This document shows, one piece after another, positions 12,457-24,933 of a stretch of 64,000 nucleotides of DNA. The translations under genes were made by a program, and so were the position numbers. This DNA comes from Prunus persica (taxonomy: Eukaryota; Streptophyta; Magnoliopsida; Rosales; Rosaceae). The notes beneath the pieces were generated by a model that did not search any database, was not told the DNA's origin, and saw nothing but the letters and a program-made list of their open reading frames with translations. The stretch lies in NCBI RefSeq assembly GCF_000346465.2, contig NC_034009.1:20107606-20171605 (forward strand), in the 5' to 3' direction. Position 1 is the first letter of the stretch. Every line of letters begins with the position of its first letter.

Positions 12457-14080
12457 TGTTGTTACTTGTATTTCAGCTAAAGCAAGCTTTTGATTTAGAC
12501 GACGATTTTTATTTTGTCCGACGTAATATGTCATTTAACATGACGTTTTTTAAATACCATCGTTTAGATTCTATACCACGACGATTTTTCCTAGAAACCG
12601 TCTTCTATTTTTCATTACCACGACGGTTTATATTAGTTTTTAACTTGTTCTACAAGATGTCTTATATATATTTCTTTATTTCTTAAAACAAAAATCCAGG
12701 GTTGGAGAAAAGCAAGATGAAAAGGTAAATTCACAAAACTTTGCAATTTGAATTAGAACTCTGATATTTGAATTTTGCATTTGAATTTTTTTCGACGTAA
12801 TAAATATTTACCATGACGGTTTTTATTTTTCGTCGTTTAGATGTTATTCAAATGACAGTTTTTACTATGAACCATTGTTTGTATTAAATTACCACGACAG
12901 TTTATTTTGGCTAGTGAACTTTTTAACTTTGTTTTCAAGGCTGTTTTATATCTCTTTCTTTATTTCTTAAAACATATTAATGAAGTAAAAGATTACTCAA
13001 AGCTAGACTTGCCATCATCTTTACAAACCCTCTGTCGTTATGTGGACACGACACTAAAGGTTCATGACAAGATTCTAACCTTTACAATTGAGAAGGAGGT
13101 GTTTGGTTTTGATCGTTAAACCTTCATCTTGATTGAAGATATTACATAGTTTGCAACCATGGAAGAGATTGGGGCTACTGTGGTTGTAGTATACATGAGG
13201 TTTGTCCTTGTCAACCTTTTAATTCACACTCTCCTTTCTTTTGAAAAAAAAAAAAATCACTCATATGGGATCATTCCATATATGTAGGTGCCTATTTGAT
13301 CTATTGAAAACAGGAAATATGGTGAACATGGTTGGCCTTGTCTACCCCGCTCAAGTTAGTGCTAACTTTGGGTCATTAACTCAAAGATCACGTATGTTGG
13401 CCAATCAACTTCAAAAGACAGATGGTGAACATATTTTCTTGATGCCTTACAATCCAGGGTTAGTCCCCTTAACAAGATTTTGTTTGTATGATGCAGTGTA
13501 TATAAAATTGTTTAACCTTTATATTTATTTTGTGTAGCCGTCATTGGGTATTGGTCATTGTGAGAGCAAAGAAGGAGACTGTGTATTTTCTAGATCCACT
13601 ACCCGGAAATCGAGTGGTTGATGATGAGTGCAAAAACATAGTGAACACGTAAGTTTATTTACTAGCTTGTTTGTGTTTGTAGCCTAAAATATTTATCAAT
13701 AACACTTTGTTTTATTGAAACAGTGCTATCAAAATGTATGATTCACACATAGGCAGACAAGGTCGTAAAGCAGCTATTTGGAAAACTCTACAAGGCACAC
13801 CAAAGTAACCCAACAGTGTAGAGTGTGGCTATTATGTCATGCGCTTTATAAGAGACATCATCACAGATCCTGCCCTAGAATTTGAGAAGATGGTAAATAG
13901 AAAATGTTCATATTTATACCATCGTTGAATCGATTTTGAATTTATGTCTTATGAAGTCTAAATAATCATTGTTTATGGTTTGTAGTTTGAGAAGGGAAAA
14001 GATCAAAGTCCATACCCCCAAAAGCCATTAATGAAGTGAGGAAAGAATGGGCAGATTTTGTTTGCCTTCATATGGAGTAG
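11023..14080 (+). pseudogene. CACTA-1 Transposase_24-Ulp1 protein remnant, 5' part lost to hAT
   Basis: From 11023 the frame reads EMQSYIGVLACSRVPLLDKK, EIPKDIKEQIWEAVDMAY and KKWKDFKSAQMRHHILPF, a plant En/Spm Transposase_24 (PF03004) domain. Splice donor at about 11548 (TTAATTGTAAAC). A second exon (about 11680-12140) carries SNDVLTMTLGPEHPGRVRGV and a coiled, Glu/Lys-rich stretch. A Ulp1-type C48 cysteine protease domain follows in exons at about 12985-13195, 13287-13460, 13537-13650 and 13724-13890. It has RHWVLVIV (His), FLDPLPGNR (Asp) and NSVECGYYVMRFIRD (Cys). Lesions include TAA before the Cys block (about 13806) and a frameshift near 14020. Ulp1-like domains in CACTA elements are known; their role in transposition is unclear. 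The copy at 35579-39123 gives the full gene. Confidence 0.8.
12403..12451. repeat. (CT)n microsatellite in an intron of the CACTA-1 gene
   Basis: About 24 uninterrupted CT units in the intron between the coiled exon and the Ulp1 exons. Confidence 0.9.
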
Positions 14081-15557
14081 AGGAGTTTTACAAACACTTA
14101 TCCTATTATATTTAATTTTTTGTACATAGTATTGTTAGAATTACACAAGTTTTTGTACAAATTTTTGGTATAATGTACATATTTGTTTTTCTATGAATTT
14201 AAAATTGGTTTTCATTTTCTGAAAAGAAAAGTAATTGCGTAAACCGACGTGTATTAAATTTTCAAACGACATAAATATATCAAACACCGCCGTCTTATTG
14301 AAATGTTTGACATATTTGATAAATAAATAAAATGACATTTAATCAAATAAAACATGACGGTTACATGTAAAGATGACGTCTACCTTTTATTATGAAGTGA
14401 AATTGAAAATACAAACAACGTCATTATTGGATATCTCCACAAAATTGAAAACAAGGTTTAGAGTTTATTTTAAACCGTAAACCCTTTTTTACAATTTTGT
14501 TTAAAAAAATAGTTTAGGGTTTAGGGTATAATGTCGATTTTCTATTTTATTTTCTGTCCATTCTGAAGGGTGCGCACACAAGTTCGAATCCCAACAAAAG
14601 CCAAACCCATATAAATTATTTAGCAGAAAAATGTCAGTATTTTGTTTTTGCGTCATGATACGAATACCACGACGATTATCATGTAATATGCGTGTTTTTT
14701 TGGATAATTTCAAAGACGGCTTTTCTTTCTTGCTTTGATGTTTAAAGAAGCGCGCATTCTAAAATTTGGCCGCGACCTAAAATTTTTAGATTTCGCTCTA
14801 AGTCTTGTACTTGTAACCTTGAACCCTAAACATTTCTCTCTCTCACTTCAACTCTAATTCAAAGTTGGGCTCTCCAGGTTCCGTCAAATTCAAGTGGGCC
14901 ATAATCTGTGAGCTCTGCCTACCTGTAAGTATAAACCCTAATCTCATGCTTGTTAATTCATTGAATGATATTCAGTTCTGTATTCTGAAGTTTAAGGGTT
15001 CATAATCTGACGTGCTTCTGAAATCATTAGAATTATTTCGTTGGATCTTATCTTTATGGGTTTTAGATATATGTTTTGTGAGCTTTTAATGTTTTCGGAG
15101 GTATGAGTTAGAGGAGTGTTCTTAATCACACTTTGTTATTATGAATCGGGATTTTGGGTTCATGCTTGGTATATGTTGGGTTCATGCTTAGTATATGTTG
15201 AGTTCATGTATATGTTGGGTTCTTAATATATTTTGGGTTGTTTCTGGGATTTGGAGATTTAGAATGCTTTTTTAGGCATACGAACCGTCGTCTACATTTC
15301 ATCTATAAGGTGTTTTTCTTTAACTACCGTTGTATGAAATTTATTTTGCTTCAGTAGCAGTCTTTTGCTAGCTTACATGACAGGTACGGTTTTTTTAAAA
15401 CTCGTCGTCTGTATATTTCAAATACGGCTTTTTTTGTATAAAAACCGTCGTCTGTATATTATATTACTTGCTATGAAAATAAATATAATCTACTATAGTG
15501 ATGGTCATTGCTTGTCTTTTCACTTTATTATATATAATATAGGGTATAGTGTCGGAG
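14081..15557. other. Spacer between the two CACTA-1 genes; TNP2 leader and intron
   Basis: 14220-14710 and 15270-15450 hold scattered CGACG/CGTCG motifs like those of the ends. At 14830-14935 there is a pyrimidine-rich leader with CTCTCTCTCAC, closed by a splice donor (TACCTGTAAGTA). This suggests a 5' untranslated exon and an intron of about 0.6 kb before the TNP2 start. The same arrangement occurs inverted in CACTA-2 (34200-34330). No other gene seen. Confidence 0.55.
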
Positions 15558-18500
15558 ATGGATAAGTCATGGATGCACTCAGATAGAAGATCGAAGGCAT
15601 GTGAGTTAGGGGTAGAGGCATTTTTGAAATTTTATGTAGAAAATCTTCTGACTACAACACATATCCATTGTCCATGTGTTAAGTGTGTGAATTTGCGATT
15701 GTTTGGGGTTGGAATTATAAGGGATCGCTTATACTTCAATGGAGTTGACCAAACCTATAAGAATTGGACATTTCATGGAGAACCTTGGCAAGCAACTACT
15801 AATGCTAGTAGAAATGTTGAAGAAGTTGATGACCATAGTAGGTATAGTTTTGTGTCTGAAGAAATAGAGACGGATGACAATGATTTAGGTGATTTTCGAT
15901 CCGATCCTTATAAGTTTGCCAATGTGATTGAGGATGGAGATCAACCATTGTACCCTGGTTGTACAAAGTACACCAAGTTATCGGCATTGGTGAAGTTATA
16001 TAATTTGAAAGCGAAACATGGGATGAGTAATGTCTGTTTTACAGAATTGTTGATACTTCAAGGAGAGTTGCTTCCATAAGGAAATACAATACATTCCTCT
16101 ATGTATGAGGCAAAAAAGACTTTGTGTGCATTGGGGCTGAGTTATGAGAAAATCCACGAATGCCCCAATGATTGCATCTTGTATAGGAAGGAGTATGAAC
16201 ATTCAACTCATTGTCTAACTTGCGGAATCTCAAGGTGGAAAGAAGGCAAAGATTCAATCTTGAAAGAGGGTGTACCAGCGAAGGTGGTGTGGTATTTTCC
16301 ACCAATTCCAAGGTTTAAAAGGATGTTTCAATCAAGTAAGACAGCTAAGAGTTTGACTTGGCATGCTCATAGAAAATCAATTGACGGTCAGATGTCTCAT
16401 CCAGCGGATTCCCCGTCTTGGAAACTCATTGATGATAAATGGTCCGAGTTTGGTAATGAGCCGAGAAACTTGAGATTGGCTCTTTCATCTGATGGATTCA
16501 ATCCCCATAGTTCTCTAAGTAGCAGATACAGTTGCTAACCAGTTATCTTAGTTACATATAATCTCCCACCATGGCTATGCATGAAACGAAAGTTCATGAT
16601 GTTGACCTTATTCATTTCCGGTCCTAAACAACCCGGAAATGATATAGACGTCTACTTTGAGCCTTTGATCGATGATTTAAAATCTTTGTGGGAGGGGATT
16701 AGAGGAGTGTATAATGCACATATAGGAGAATACTTTACACTCAGAGTTGCCTTACTGTGGACAATTAATGATTTTTTCGCCTATGAAAACTTATCTGGAT
16801 GTGTCGTTAAAGGATATAAAGCTTGTCCAATATGCGGTGATGATACACCTAGTCACTGGTTGAAAAATAGCCACAAAATCTGTTACATTGGCCATAGGAA
16901 ATGGTTACCAACATATCATCTATATCGGAGGTAGCGTGCAGTTTTTAATGGAAAATCAGAATATGATGAGGCTTCAAAGCCATTAGCCGGAGAAGAAGTG
17001 TTACAAATGGTTGAAGGTATTAATTATACATGGGGCTAAAAAAAAGGGGGAGGTGGAGGTGAAAATGATGGTGACTGAGTTTGTTGAAAGAAGAAGTCAA
17101 AATTCTTTGATTTCAAGTATTGGAAATACCTTCCTGTGAGGCATGCCCTCGATGTTATGTACGTTGAGAAGAATGTTTGTGATAGTATCATTGGTACGTT
17201 GTTGGAGATCCCTAGAAAAAATAAAGATGGGATTGCTGCTCGTTTAGATTTATTGAACATGGAGGTCAAGATTGATTTGCAACCTAAGTATGGAGAAAGA
17301 CGTACTTGCTTGCCTCTAGGGCCTTGGAATTTGTCAAGAGCAGAGAATAGAGCTGTTTACAATTCTTTTTATGGTATGAAGGTTCTTGACGGTTATTCTT
17401 CAAATATAAAAAATCTTGTATTTTTACAAGATTCAAGACTTCTTGGCCTTAAATCACATGATTGTCATATCTTGATGCAACAATTGCTCCATGTGGTAAT
17501 TCGTTCTGTTTTGGAGAAGCCTACAAGGTATGCAATAACTCGTTTGTGCTTCTTCTTCAATGCTATATGTGCAAAGACGGTAGATGTTTCCAACCTAGAT
17601 AAGTTGGAAGAAGATGGAGTAGTTACGTTGTGTTTGCTTGATTCCATCTTCATTCTTCGATATCGTGGTTCATCTAGTAGTACATCTTGTCAGAGAAGTT
17701 CTTCTTTGTGGGCCAGTTTATTTTAGATGGATGTATCCGTTCGAAAGATATATGAAAGTGCTAAAGAGGTATGTTCAGAATCGTACTCATCCCAAAGGTT
17801 TCATTGCTGAGCGGTATATAGCTGAAGAAGCTATAGAATTTTGCACCGAGCATTTATCTGATGTTAGTACAATTGGAGTGCCATCAAGCTAGAAGATAGG
17901 ACTTTCAAAGCCATTATCAAGTTTCACAGTGAGCTTAGTTGATCGGGACCTGTTGAACCAGGCACATCTATATGTCTTGGAGAATACAGAGAAAGTCCTA
18001 CCTTGTATCGAGTAAGAGTTTTATTCTTTAAGTAGCCATTTTAAATTAATCATTATATTTATATTATATGTTTGGGACCGTAATGCTTGAATTTTTCGTG
18101 TCATGTAGGGAACATATGATCCACATCAAGACCACTTATCCAAAATTCAGAAAGAGAATAAAGTGGCTACAAGATAAGCACAATAGCACTTTCATTCAAT
18201 AGCTACGTTTTAAGTATATGTTATTGACATATTGGACTTTTAATTTTTTTTCTTTCTATGTTAGATTGAATTAAGATATGATTAATTTGCAGGTTCAAAG
18301 TGAACTTAATGGGGAAGAGAATAATGGCGTATCAGAAAATTTGAGGTGGCTAGCAACTGGTCCAAGCATGGCAGTGCCATCATATAGAAGCTATTTTATT
18401 AAAGGTGTTAAATTTAACATCAATGCACAAGATGATGTGTGTGGAGTTCAAAATAGTGGAGTTTATTTACTTGCACATACTATGCAAGTTGCTAGTGCAC

Positions 18501-18945
18501 AAGGATAAAAACCCAATTTTCTCAAATATGGGGTTTTATGGTGTCATTCAAGATATTTGGGACCTTGACTACCAAAAGTTTACAATCACAGTCTTTAGGT
18601 GTGATTGGATAGATAGCACTTCTGGCCTTGTAGTCGATGAACTTGGATTTACTCTTGTAGATCTGAGTAAAATTGGACATAGGAATGACCAATTTGTTAT
18701 GGCTTCTCAAGTCAAACAAGTATTTTTTTTGTTGACGACCCAATGCATCATGGTTGGTCGGTAGTGTTATCAATGCCTAATAGAGAATATAATGATGTTA
18801 TTGGTGATGATGTTTTAGGTGATGTGAGAATTGAGTGTGAACCATTTACTAGAGGGATGTCAAATGTTGACACATTTGATGAACTCGCGGGTGAGTTTGG
18901 GAGTCAAAATATTCGAGATGAGTGTGAAGATATATGGATTGAATG
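15558..18945 (+). pseudogene. CACTA-1 TNP2-type transposase, broken
   Basis: The start is ATG at 15558 (MDKSWMHSDRRSKACELGVE), the usual N-terminus of plant TNP2 proteins (transposase-associated domain, PF13963; inner CPCVKC). Transposase_21 (PF02992) runs from about 16100 (SMYEAKKTLCALGLSYEKIH, DGFNPHSSLSSRYSC, WTINDFFAYENLSG, ACPICGDDTPS, CYIGHRKWLP, RHALDVMYVEKNVCDSIIGT). DUF4218 is at about 17400-17830 (LKSHDCHILMQQLL, RWMYPFERYMKVLKRYV) and DUF4216 at 18300-18780 (SGVYLLAHTMQVAS, FRCDWID, HHGWSVVLSMPNREYND). Lesions in the otherwise single frame are TAA (16077), TAA (16536), TAG (16932) and stops at 17038-17090. Frameshifts lie near 17640, 18500 and 18730. The last intron ends at TTTGCAG near 18293. 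This is the catalytic gene of the element, now inactive. Confidence 0.88.
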
Positions 18946-20286
18946 ATGCTTGTAATTTATGAAATTACTTATGCCCTAAACGGCCGTGTATGACATTAGT
19001 TTTGTAATAAATTGTAATTCGGTTTTTTTCACTTTCATTATGCAGGTTTTGGCCACAAAACTACCAGTAATAAAAAATACTAGGTTCAAGATTCAAAAAA
19101 CAACGGTCCTGATAAAAATGTGAAAAACAGACGTCTGTTTTAATAAAATTGGCATTAGAAAACGACGTTTTGGAGCATTCAATGACCGCAATGTACTTAT
19201 CGACGTCTAAAGCTTAATTCACAAGACTCTCTCATTTAATTCAAAGCAACGTAAATAAAAAAGAACCACGACGGTATTGTGCAACAGTTATTAACGATAT
19301 CACGCTGGAGATGCATAAAGAGACGACATTTAAAGCCCAATAACACGACTACATTCTCAGAATACTGACATCTAAAAAACATCTACGACCAGAAACATAT
19401 AATCCACGTCGTCTTTTAAAGCCATAAAAGTCATTCGCGTCTAGAGATCTTACCTGAACGTCATAAAGATTACAAAAGACGACGTCTTATATTATGAACT
19501 CGTCCGTATTATAAGAACAATCGTTGTATTAAAAATTTACGACGTCGCTTTTTATCTCATAAACGAAGTGGACATATGATAAATGACGACGATCGTTGAA
19601 ATTACGAGGTTGTAGTATATATTTATGACGTCGTCCTTGTTAAAGAAATTGACATGAAAATTGATGTTGACGTTGTTCTTCTAAACAAAACGACATAATA
19701 TTTGATTAAACGCGTCATTTCTTTTAGGCCTGTGTCGTTAAAAATATTTTACACAGTGATGGACTGACAAACTAAGCCGTCTTGGAGAAATTAGACGACG
19801 GTCCTTGTGCTACATGTGACGTATAAATTTGAAAAAACGGTTGTCTTTTTAATCCGACCAACGTTGAACAAGAATGACAAAGTCATCTGTTTAAATAAAG
19901 ACGACGTTATTAAGTTTTACCACGTCAACATTTATGGAACAAACGAAGTGGAAAATTATTATTAACGACGGTTATATAACAACGATGACTTAGAGGATTC
20001 TAATAACGGCGTCTTTTGTGTAGTTTTCGACGTGATAATTTAACTTGCACAATGGTTCTCTTGTCAAACTAGTCGTCTATTCTTATCCTTGTCGATTTTT
20101 TTTTGGCTCATTTTCAGGATATAGACGTCGGTGTTTATTTGTTCGTGACGTTGTTTGTTTGAACAACAACAGGAATTTACCGTTGTGGTTTGTTACTTCA
20201 AAAGATATCGGTCGATTTCACGACAGTTTGAAATTCAACTACACGACGATGAATTCCCGTCGTCTATCACCTTTTTTGTAGTAGTG
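18946..20286. repeat. CACTA-1 right subterminal repeat array
   Basis: About 1.3 kb without coding potential, filled with CGACG/CGTCG-core motifs in both orientations (for example GACGACG, CACGTCGTC, AACGACGT) up to the terminal GTAGTAGTG. Confidence 0.8.
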
Positions 20287-20289
20287 ACT

Positions 20290-21282
20290 TATGCCCGTGG
20301 CCAATCTCATCTTTATCAATTGATAATGAGGAAGTAGACCAAAATAAGCTCATTTTTCAATTATGAAGTTTTGTAGTTAATGGGGGAAGTTGTTTGAGAA
20401 AATGACTCAAAGAATACTAAGGCAGGGCAAGGGGGCAACCAGCTCTACTCCTTATGTTATTCCTCTTGTTCTCTAGACTCACTTTTTTCATTTTCTCTTT
20501 GTGCGGTCAATTTAGGAACTAGGAAGTGTAGAGTTTGTATTCCTAATGTTTGCATGCATGGATGTATTTATATAATTATATATATATATATATATATTTT
20601 TTAAGAGTTGATTGATCTTCACTATTAAGTTTCTCAGCTTTCTAATGTGAATTTCTTCACATTTTCACATGATGCATCTACAAAATTATATTGGGTCAAG
20701 TAAGAATCATTAAATATTAATTGCTACAAAATCATCACATACGCAAAAGGTTATTGGGTAGCATAAAAGAGCGCTTGTTAGGTTCTTTCTTCTTTTGGAT
20801 CGCCTTTCCAAGAAAGAAAAAAAATAAAATTTCATTGGCCTTTGTCAATAACCATGGATGAGATCATAGACAGAGGGAGGGAAGGAGAACAAAGATGGAA
20901 GGCAAAAGTAGGGAGAAAACAAAGATCAGAGGAGGGAGGAGAGAGGGTAAGAGGAACACAGTGAAAGATTATTATTATGTTAATTATTAAAAGATCTAAA
21001 TCTATATAACACATAAACGCAAGGTTTAGTTGATATGACATGAATACATCAGTTGTCACATAATACGGTTAATTTAGTGTATCCAAATAGCATTATTGTT
21101 GTTCAAACTTGTGTTGTGTGTGTTTGACTAATGATATTCGATTTGTCTATGTGTTGAATTGTTATTTGTTTGGGTTGAGTTAAGAAACAAAAAGGAAAAG
21201 GTCAAGGGAAAAAAAAAAGAAAAAAAAAGGGTCTCGAATTAATATTTCAATTGGGCTCAAAACCCAAGACAATTTATATTTT
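20290..21282. other. AT-rich intergenic DNA
   Basis: No gene recognised. Holds a (TA)n run at 20577-20597 and purine-rich tracts at 20860-20950 and 21190-21232. Confidence 0.5.
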
Positions 21283-21418
21283 GGGGCATTCTCCAATAAG
21301 TATTTAAGTTAAAGATTAGTTACATACTTCTAATCTTGGGCATTAAATTGCATCTAACGGCTAAAATTAAAAGTATGTAACCAATCCTTAACATAAAATA
21401 CTTATTAGAGAATCTCTC
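21283..21418. mobile_element. Small MITE with inverted ends
   Basis: The left arm (GGGGCATTCTCCAATAAGTA, on through GTTACATACTT) is matched by the reverse complement of the right arm (GAGAGATTCTCTAATAAGTA). Flanks TTATATTTT (21274-21282) and ATATATTTT (21419-21427) match at 8 of 9 positions, as expected for a 9-bp target duplication of the Mutator class. No coding sequence. Confidence 0.7.
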
Positions 21419-21546
21419 ATATATTTTAGTCCAAATTTTGTGAGAGGGATCATGAAAAACCTACTCCAACTGGTACCAATTTGAAAGGTATGTCATGAAG
21501 AACCTCCACAACTTGTGGGATTGCTCTATAAAACCCGTCATTCACA

Positions 21547-21752
21547 ACTTGTTTCCCAATTGTGCGTGTTTGCATTTTGTTCCAAGTCTTTCTCCTCTCT
21601 CCAATTCCTTTTCTTGTTGGTTTTTGTTTTCAACATTCATCTCAGTTGACTTGTTTCTCAATTGTGCGTGTTGGAATTTTGTTCCAAGTCTTCTCCTCTC
21701 TCCAATTCCTTTTATTGTTTGGTTTTTGTTTTCACCATTCATCTCATTTGTG
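21547..21752. repeat. Tandem duplication, 102-bp period
   Basis: Two adjacent copies begin ACTTGTTTC(C/T)CAATTGTGCG and end around CATTCATCTCA. They differ at a few positions and by small indels. They sit directly upstream of the small zinc-finger-like reading frame. Confidence 0.85.
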
Positions 21753-21754
21753 CA

Positions 21755-21853
21755 ATGGCTTACAGTTGCGATTTGTGTAATGAGACTTTCTTTGAACACA
21801 GTGAAATGATTGACCACAAAAACAGGGGAAGTCTTGAAGAAACACTTCCGTGA
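21755..21853 (+). pseudogene. Possible small C2H2 zinc-finger fragment
   Basis: ATG at 21755 opens a 32-residue frame with SCDLCNETFFEHSEMIDHKN, a C-x2-C-x12-H pattern. A second histidine group (KKHFRDVHKN) appears just downstream in another frame, as if one frameshift separates the two halves. It follows a pyrimidine-rich leader, but no longer gene is visible. This could be a fragment of a zinc-finger gene or chance. Confidence 0.3.
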
Positions 21854-22576
21854 TGTTCATAAAAATACACAAATGTGTGGAGAGAAAATGTGCAAAAATC
21901 CTATATACCCCAAACATGAGTCACATGTGAGTACGGGGAGACTTTGCCATTCAAATCTCTGAACCAAATAAAAAGAAAAAGTATGAATAATGCTCCACAT
22001 ACTGACTAAACACACTTAAGTTGAACGAGACATGTTCGAACAGATCAATCTTGAACTGAAATAATTGCACTCCATATTCCAAATCCTCACCTCAAAAGAA
22101 CACTGTCAATCCTTCTCAGAACAAAAAAAATACCTATCCATCAGATGGAGACATATGGGATCATGAATTCAGACAAGAACAAACTAAATTTTTGGAGAAT
22201 ATTCTCTTGCAGAACTGTAAATTTGGACAATTGGTCATGAAACTTATGTTTACAGACTGTAAAGTTGGACCACTGATCAAGTTGGCTCTTGCCTAAATGC
22301 ATGAAAGTGTGGTCAAAATTCACAGTTGACAACATAAGATTTCGAATGAATGATCAGAGGATACTATACACCATAGGAGGTCAACAAACCTGCAAAAACC
22401 AGATATAAACTTAACATGATGACGGGGCATAGGACACTGGTGGGTTACTCAATAATGAACTCAATTGGATTCTCTATCCTACAGATTGGGATGAACAGGC
22501 AGATAAAATGGTGCACAAGTGTGAGAACTTGATAGAGCATGCTGCATGTTTGTCTAAATTCTAAATTATGGGCCAC
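21854..22576. other. Intergenic, downstream of MSRA5
   Basis: No coding similarity recognised. Likely contains the 3' end of the minus-strand MSRA5 transcript just left of 22577. Confidence 0.4.
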
Positions 22577-23871
22577 CTACAAGTCTCTCAAAATAGGCCA
22601 TCCTTTTTTAATAATTTCATTGATCTTTGCATCAATCTGCCTCTGAATTTTTGGAGGACAAAGCTCTGCAGCATAGCCATTCAGTTTTGCAGCCAATCTT
22701 GACCTCTCAAGTTCCTCTTCAGGCAAGTTTCCAATTAATTGGAGAAGAAATGGCCTACGCTTCAGCTCAAACTTCTGCATTTTAAAAACATGTTGGCTAA
22801 GGATTCAAAAAATTTAGGATCTAATTCAAAAGATCTCTTTTTTTTTTTTTTTTTTTCACATCTCCAAAGAGACTCCCTTAAGCAAGTTGACGACGAGGAA
22901 AGATTTACAATACAAAGATCTGAAACAACATTCCCTCTTAAAGAGTTTTGGGAGAAGAGAGAGGATATTGAGTTGTACCTGATGTTCAGGCTCAGCAGAA
23001 TAAAATGTTCCAAGTGGTAGGATTTGAGTAGTTACACTGCTACTCTTTGACTTAGTTTGTTCTCTCTCTTTGCTCACAGCAGCCAATCTGGACTCTTCAG
23101 TTCCGTTCGTGAAAATGATAGATCTATTTATATATGAAAAAAGATCACTAAGGACTCTAAGTTATGAGTTTATGTTATGCAAGAAACTGCTGTGTGCTGT
23201 TATAAGTTTTACCTGTATTGGTTACCTACATCAGGACCTTGCCCAAATACTTGCCGATAGTCATGACTTGACCAGAAAATCTCCAAAAGTTGCCTAAAGC
23301 TAATCAGCCTGTGATCGTAGATAACCTGCTCAGGATTTATAGAATTACACATGTGAACTGAAACATTCAAAAAGAGAGTAAAATGTATGTAAAAATAAAT
23401 GATAAGAAGCCCACAAAGTTAAAAACTGCAGGGATTCAACTGCTCTTAAACTTTACAAGAAACAAAAAGACACCGCTTGGAGATAGTTTCATTATATTCA
23501 AGCCAAAAAAGAAGGGTAAAAACCGATTCATGAAAATCTAAAAGCAACAGGAAAAATGGAAGAGAGACCTGGACAGACTCAGCATGATCACCCAAGCTTC
23601 TGTACTCAGGGTTGATTTTGGATCCGCCAGCGTAACCGACAGTGGTCTGTACAACCCCATTCAAGCACCCAAAGACAGCTTCAGATCTCCAAAAGCTTCC
23701 CAGAGCGAAAACTGCTGTTTTCAAGGACTGGTTGTTGGGTACGTCTCCTGCGGTTTCAATGATCCGTTCTGGGATCCTGATGCAGACCCGCCTCTCAGCT
23801 GCTAGAATAATCAGGAGCATCACCGTTGCTAGTAGACGGCTAAGGGAAACGCTGCTGCGAAGAAAAGCCAT
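22577..23871 (-). CDS. MSRA5: Peptide methionine sulfoxide reductase A5-like, four exons
   Basis: Exons on the minus strand are 23871-23569, 23325-23213, 23123-22979 and 22774-22577, all with GT...AG borders. They sum to 759 nt (252 codons plus stop) with consistent phases. The start [20 protein letters not shown] has a hydrophobic stretch that fits a signal peptide or anchor. The MsrA domain (PF01625) reads [60 protein letters not shown] and [19 protein letters not shown]. It ends [30 protein letters not shown]. The usual catalytic Cys of GCFWG is Ser here (GSFWR). I recall the same in Arabidopsis MSRA5, so activity on oxidised Met is uncertain. Length and ends match that family, so this looks like an intact, probably secretory-pathway host gene. 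Confidence 0.9.
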
Positions 23872-24933
23872 TGGCTTTGTCTGAAAGAGGAAGGCATGAG
23901 ACTTTCTGCGTTTGGTTAAAATTTCCAAGATGTTATTAAATGAAAATAAAAAATAAAAAATCAAGAGAACTAGAATGGAAGATAGGAAACTGATGTCATA
24001 TAGAAAATGCCCCTTTTTCGAAGCTACAATGTTTTTACAAAGTTGATAACCAAGTTTGAGCACACATCAACTCCTCCAATGTGTTTGGATTCGCTCACCC
24101 CCTACGAATTTTGATCTGTATCGAGCGTACCCAATCGCGGTATGGTATCGATCTGGATCTGGAACGAAAGATTTAACGACTCAGTTCCAGAGGAGAGAAC
24201 AGTACCTGATAGAGGACGTCGCTGCTACAGAACAGAACCTGACCGCCGACAGCAGACGAGCAATCGAGGGCACATGAGGGAGAGTGCTATAGCTGATGAG
24301 CCCACGTTTGATTCTCGGTCTTCTTTTTTGTTTTGGTCAATTATTCTTGTTCTCTTGGCATATAAGGGGAAGGAACATATCGGGTTCGGAGAGGATTTTA
24401 TTGAACGAATAGATTCGAAGAGGAGCGATGGGTGTTTATAAATGGATAGGCGTAAGAGCAGTTCCGGACAGCCCAGCCCAGGCAAAAGGCCCCTGATCTT
24501 CCAAAATAAGCTCCAGCGGTGACATCCAGTCCCGGCAAGAGCTGGGGTCCATCAAGCCGGGTAAAGGCCCAAGTCAAAATAGGTTGAGCTGTTGTCTGAA
24601 ATAGCTGACATCAGCAAAGAAAAAAAAATTTAAAAAATCGAAACAAAATTCTGAAAAATTATCAAAAAATTCAGAAGTTTTTTTATACATACCTAGAAAA
24701 TTTTAATTTATTAATCTCATATATATTAATAAAATTAATCTTATTTGAATAGTAATTGCTATTGGGTTGCTATGACAATAGTGTACAAAAAAAAATAATT
24801 AATAGGCCAAATACTATTTACATGAATAGTAACTGCCCTGACTTGCCCTTGCCATTTCCCATGGCAAATGGGTGGAAGTGTTCTAAGAGGGAACATACTA
24901 GAAGTTGGGTGGGTGGGTATGTCAATATAATAA
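23872..24933. other. Upstream region of the MSRA5-like gene
   Basis: Presumed promoter and leader of the minus-strand gene. A plus-strand frame at 24142-24441 has no recognisable domain and I do not call it. 24600-24850 is AT-rich with no clear repeat ends. Confidence 0.4.

Larger units (their letters stand above)
5820..20286 (+). mobile_element. CACTA-1: 14.5-kb CACTA (En/Spm) element with a nested hAT
   Basis: The left end reads CACCACTACAAAAAGG and the right end, on the opposite strand, reads CACTACTACAAAAAAGG. They differ by one base and one A. The ends are flanked by ACT at 5817-5819 and ACT at 20287-20289, the 3-bp target duplication expected for CACTA elements. Inside, in order on the plus strand, are: a left array of CGACG-type motifs; a nested hAT that has replaced the 5' part of the first gene; a Transposase_24-Ulp1 gene remnant (11023-14080); a TNP2-type transposase (15558-18945); and a right subterminal array (18946-20286). 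Both element genes are broken, so this copy should not be autonomous. It is the same family as the inverted copy at 30898-42276. Confidence 0.9.

Noticed and set aside
24142..24441. 99-codon frame upstream of MSRA5
   Set aside because: No recognisable domain. It lies in the likely promoter of the minus-strand gene, and composition does not suggest coding.
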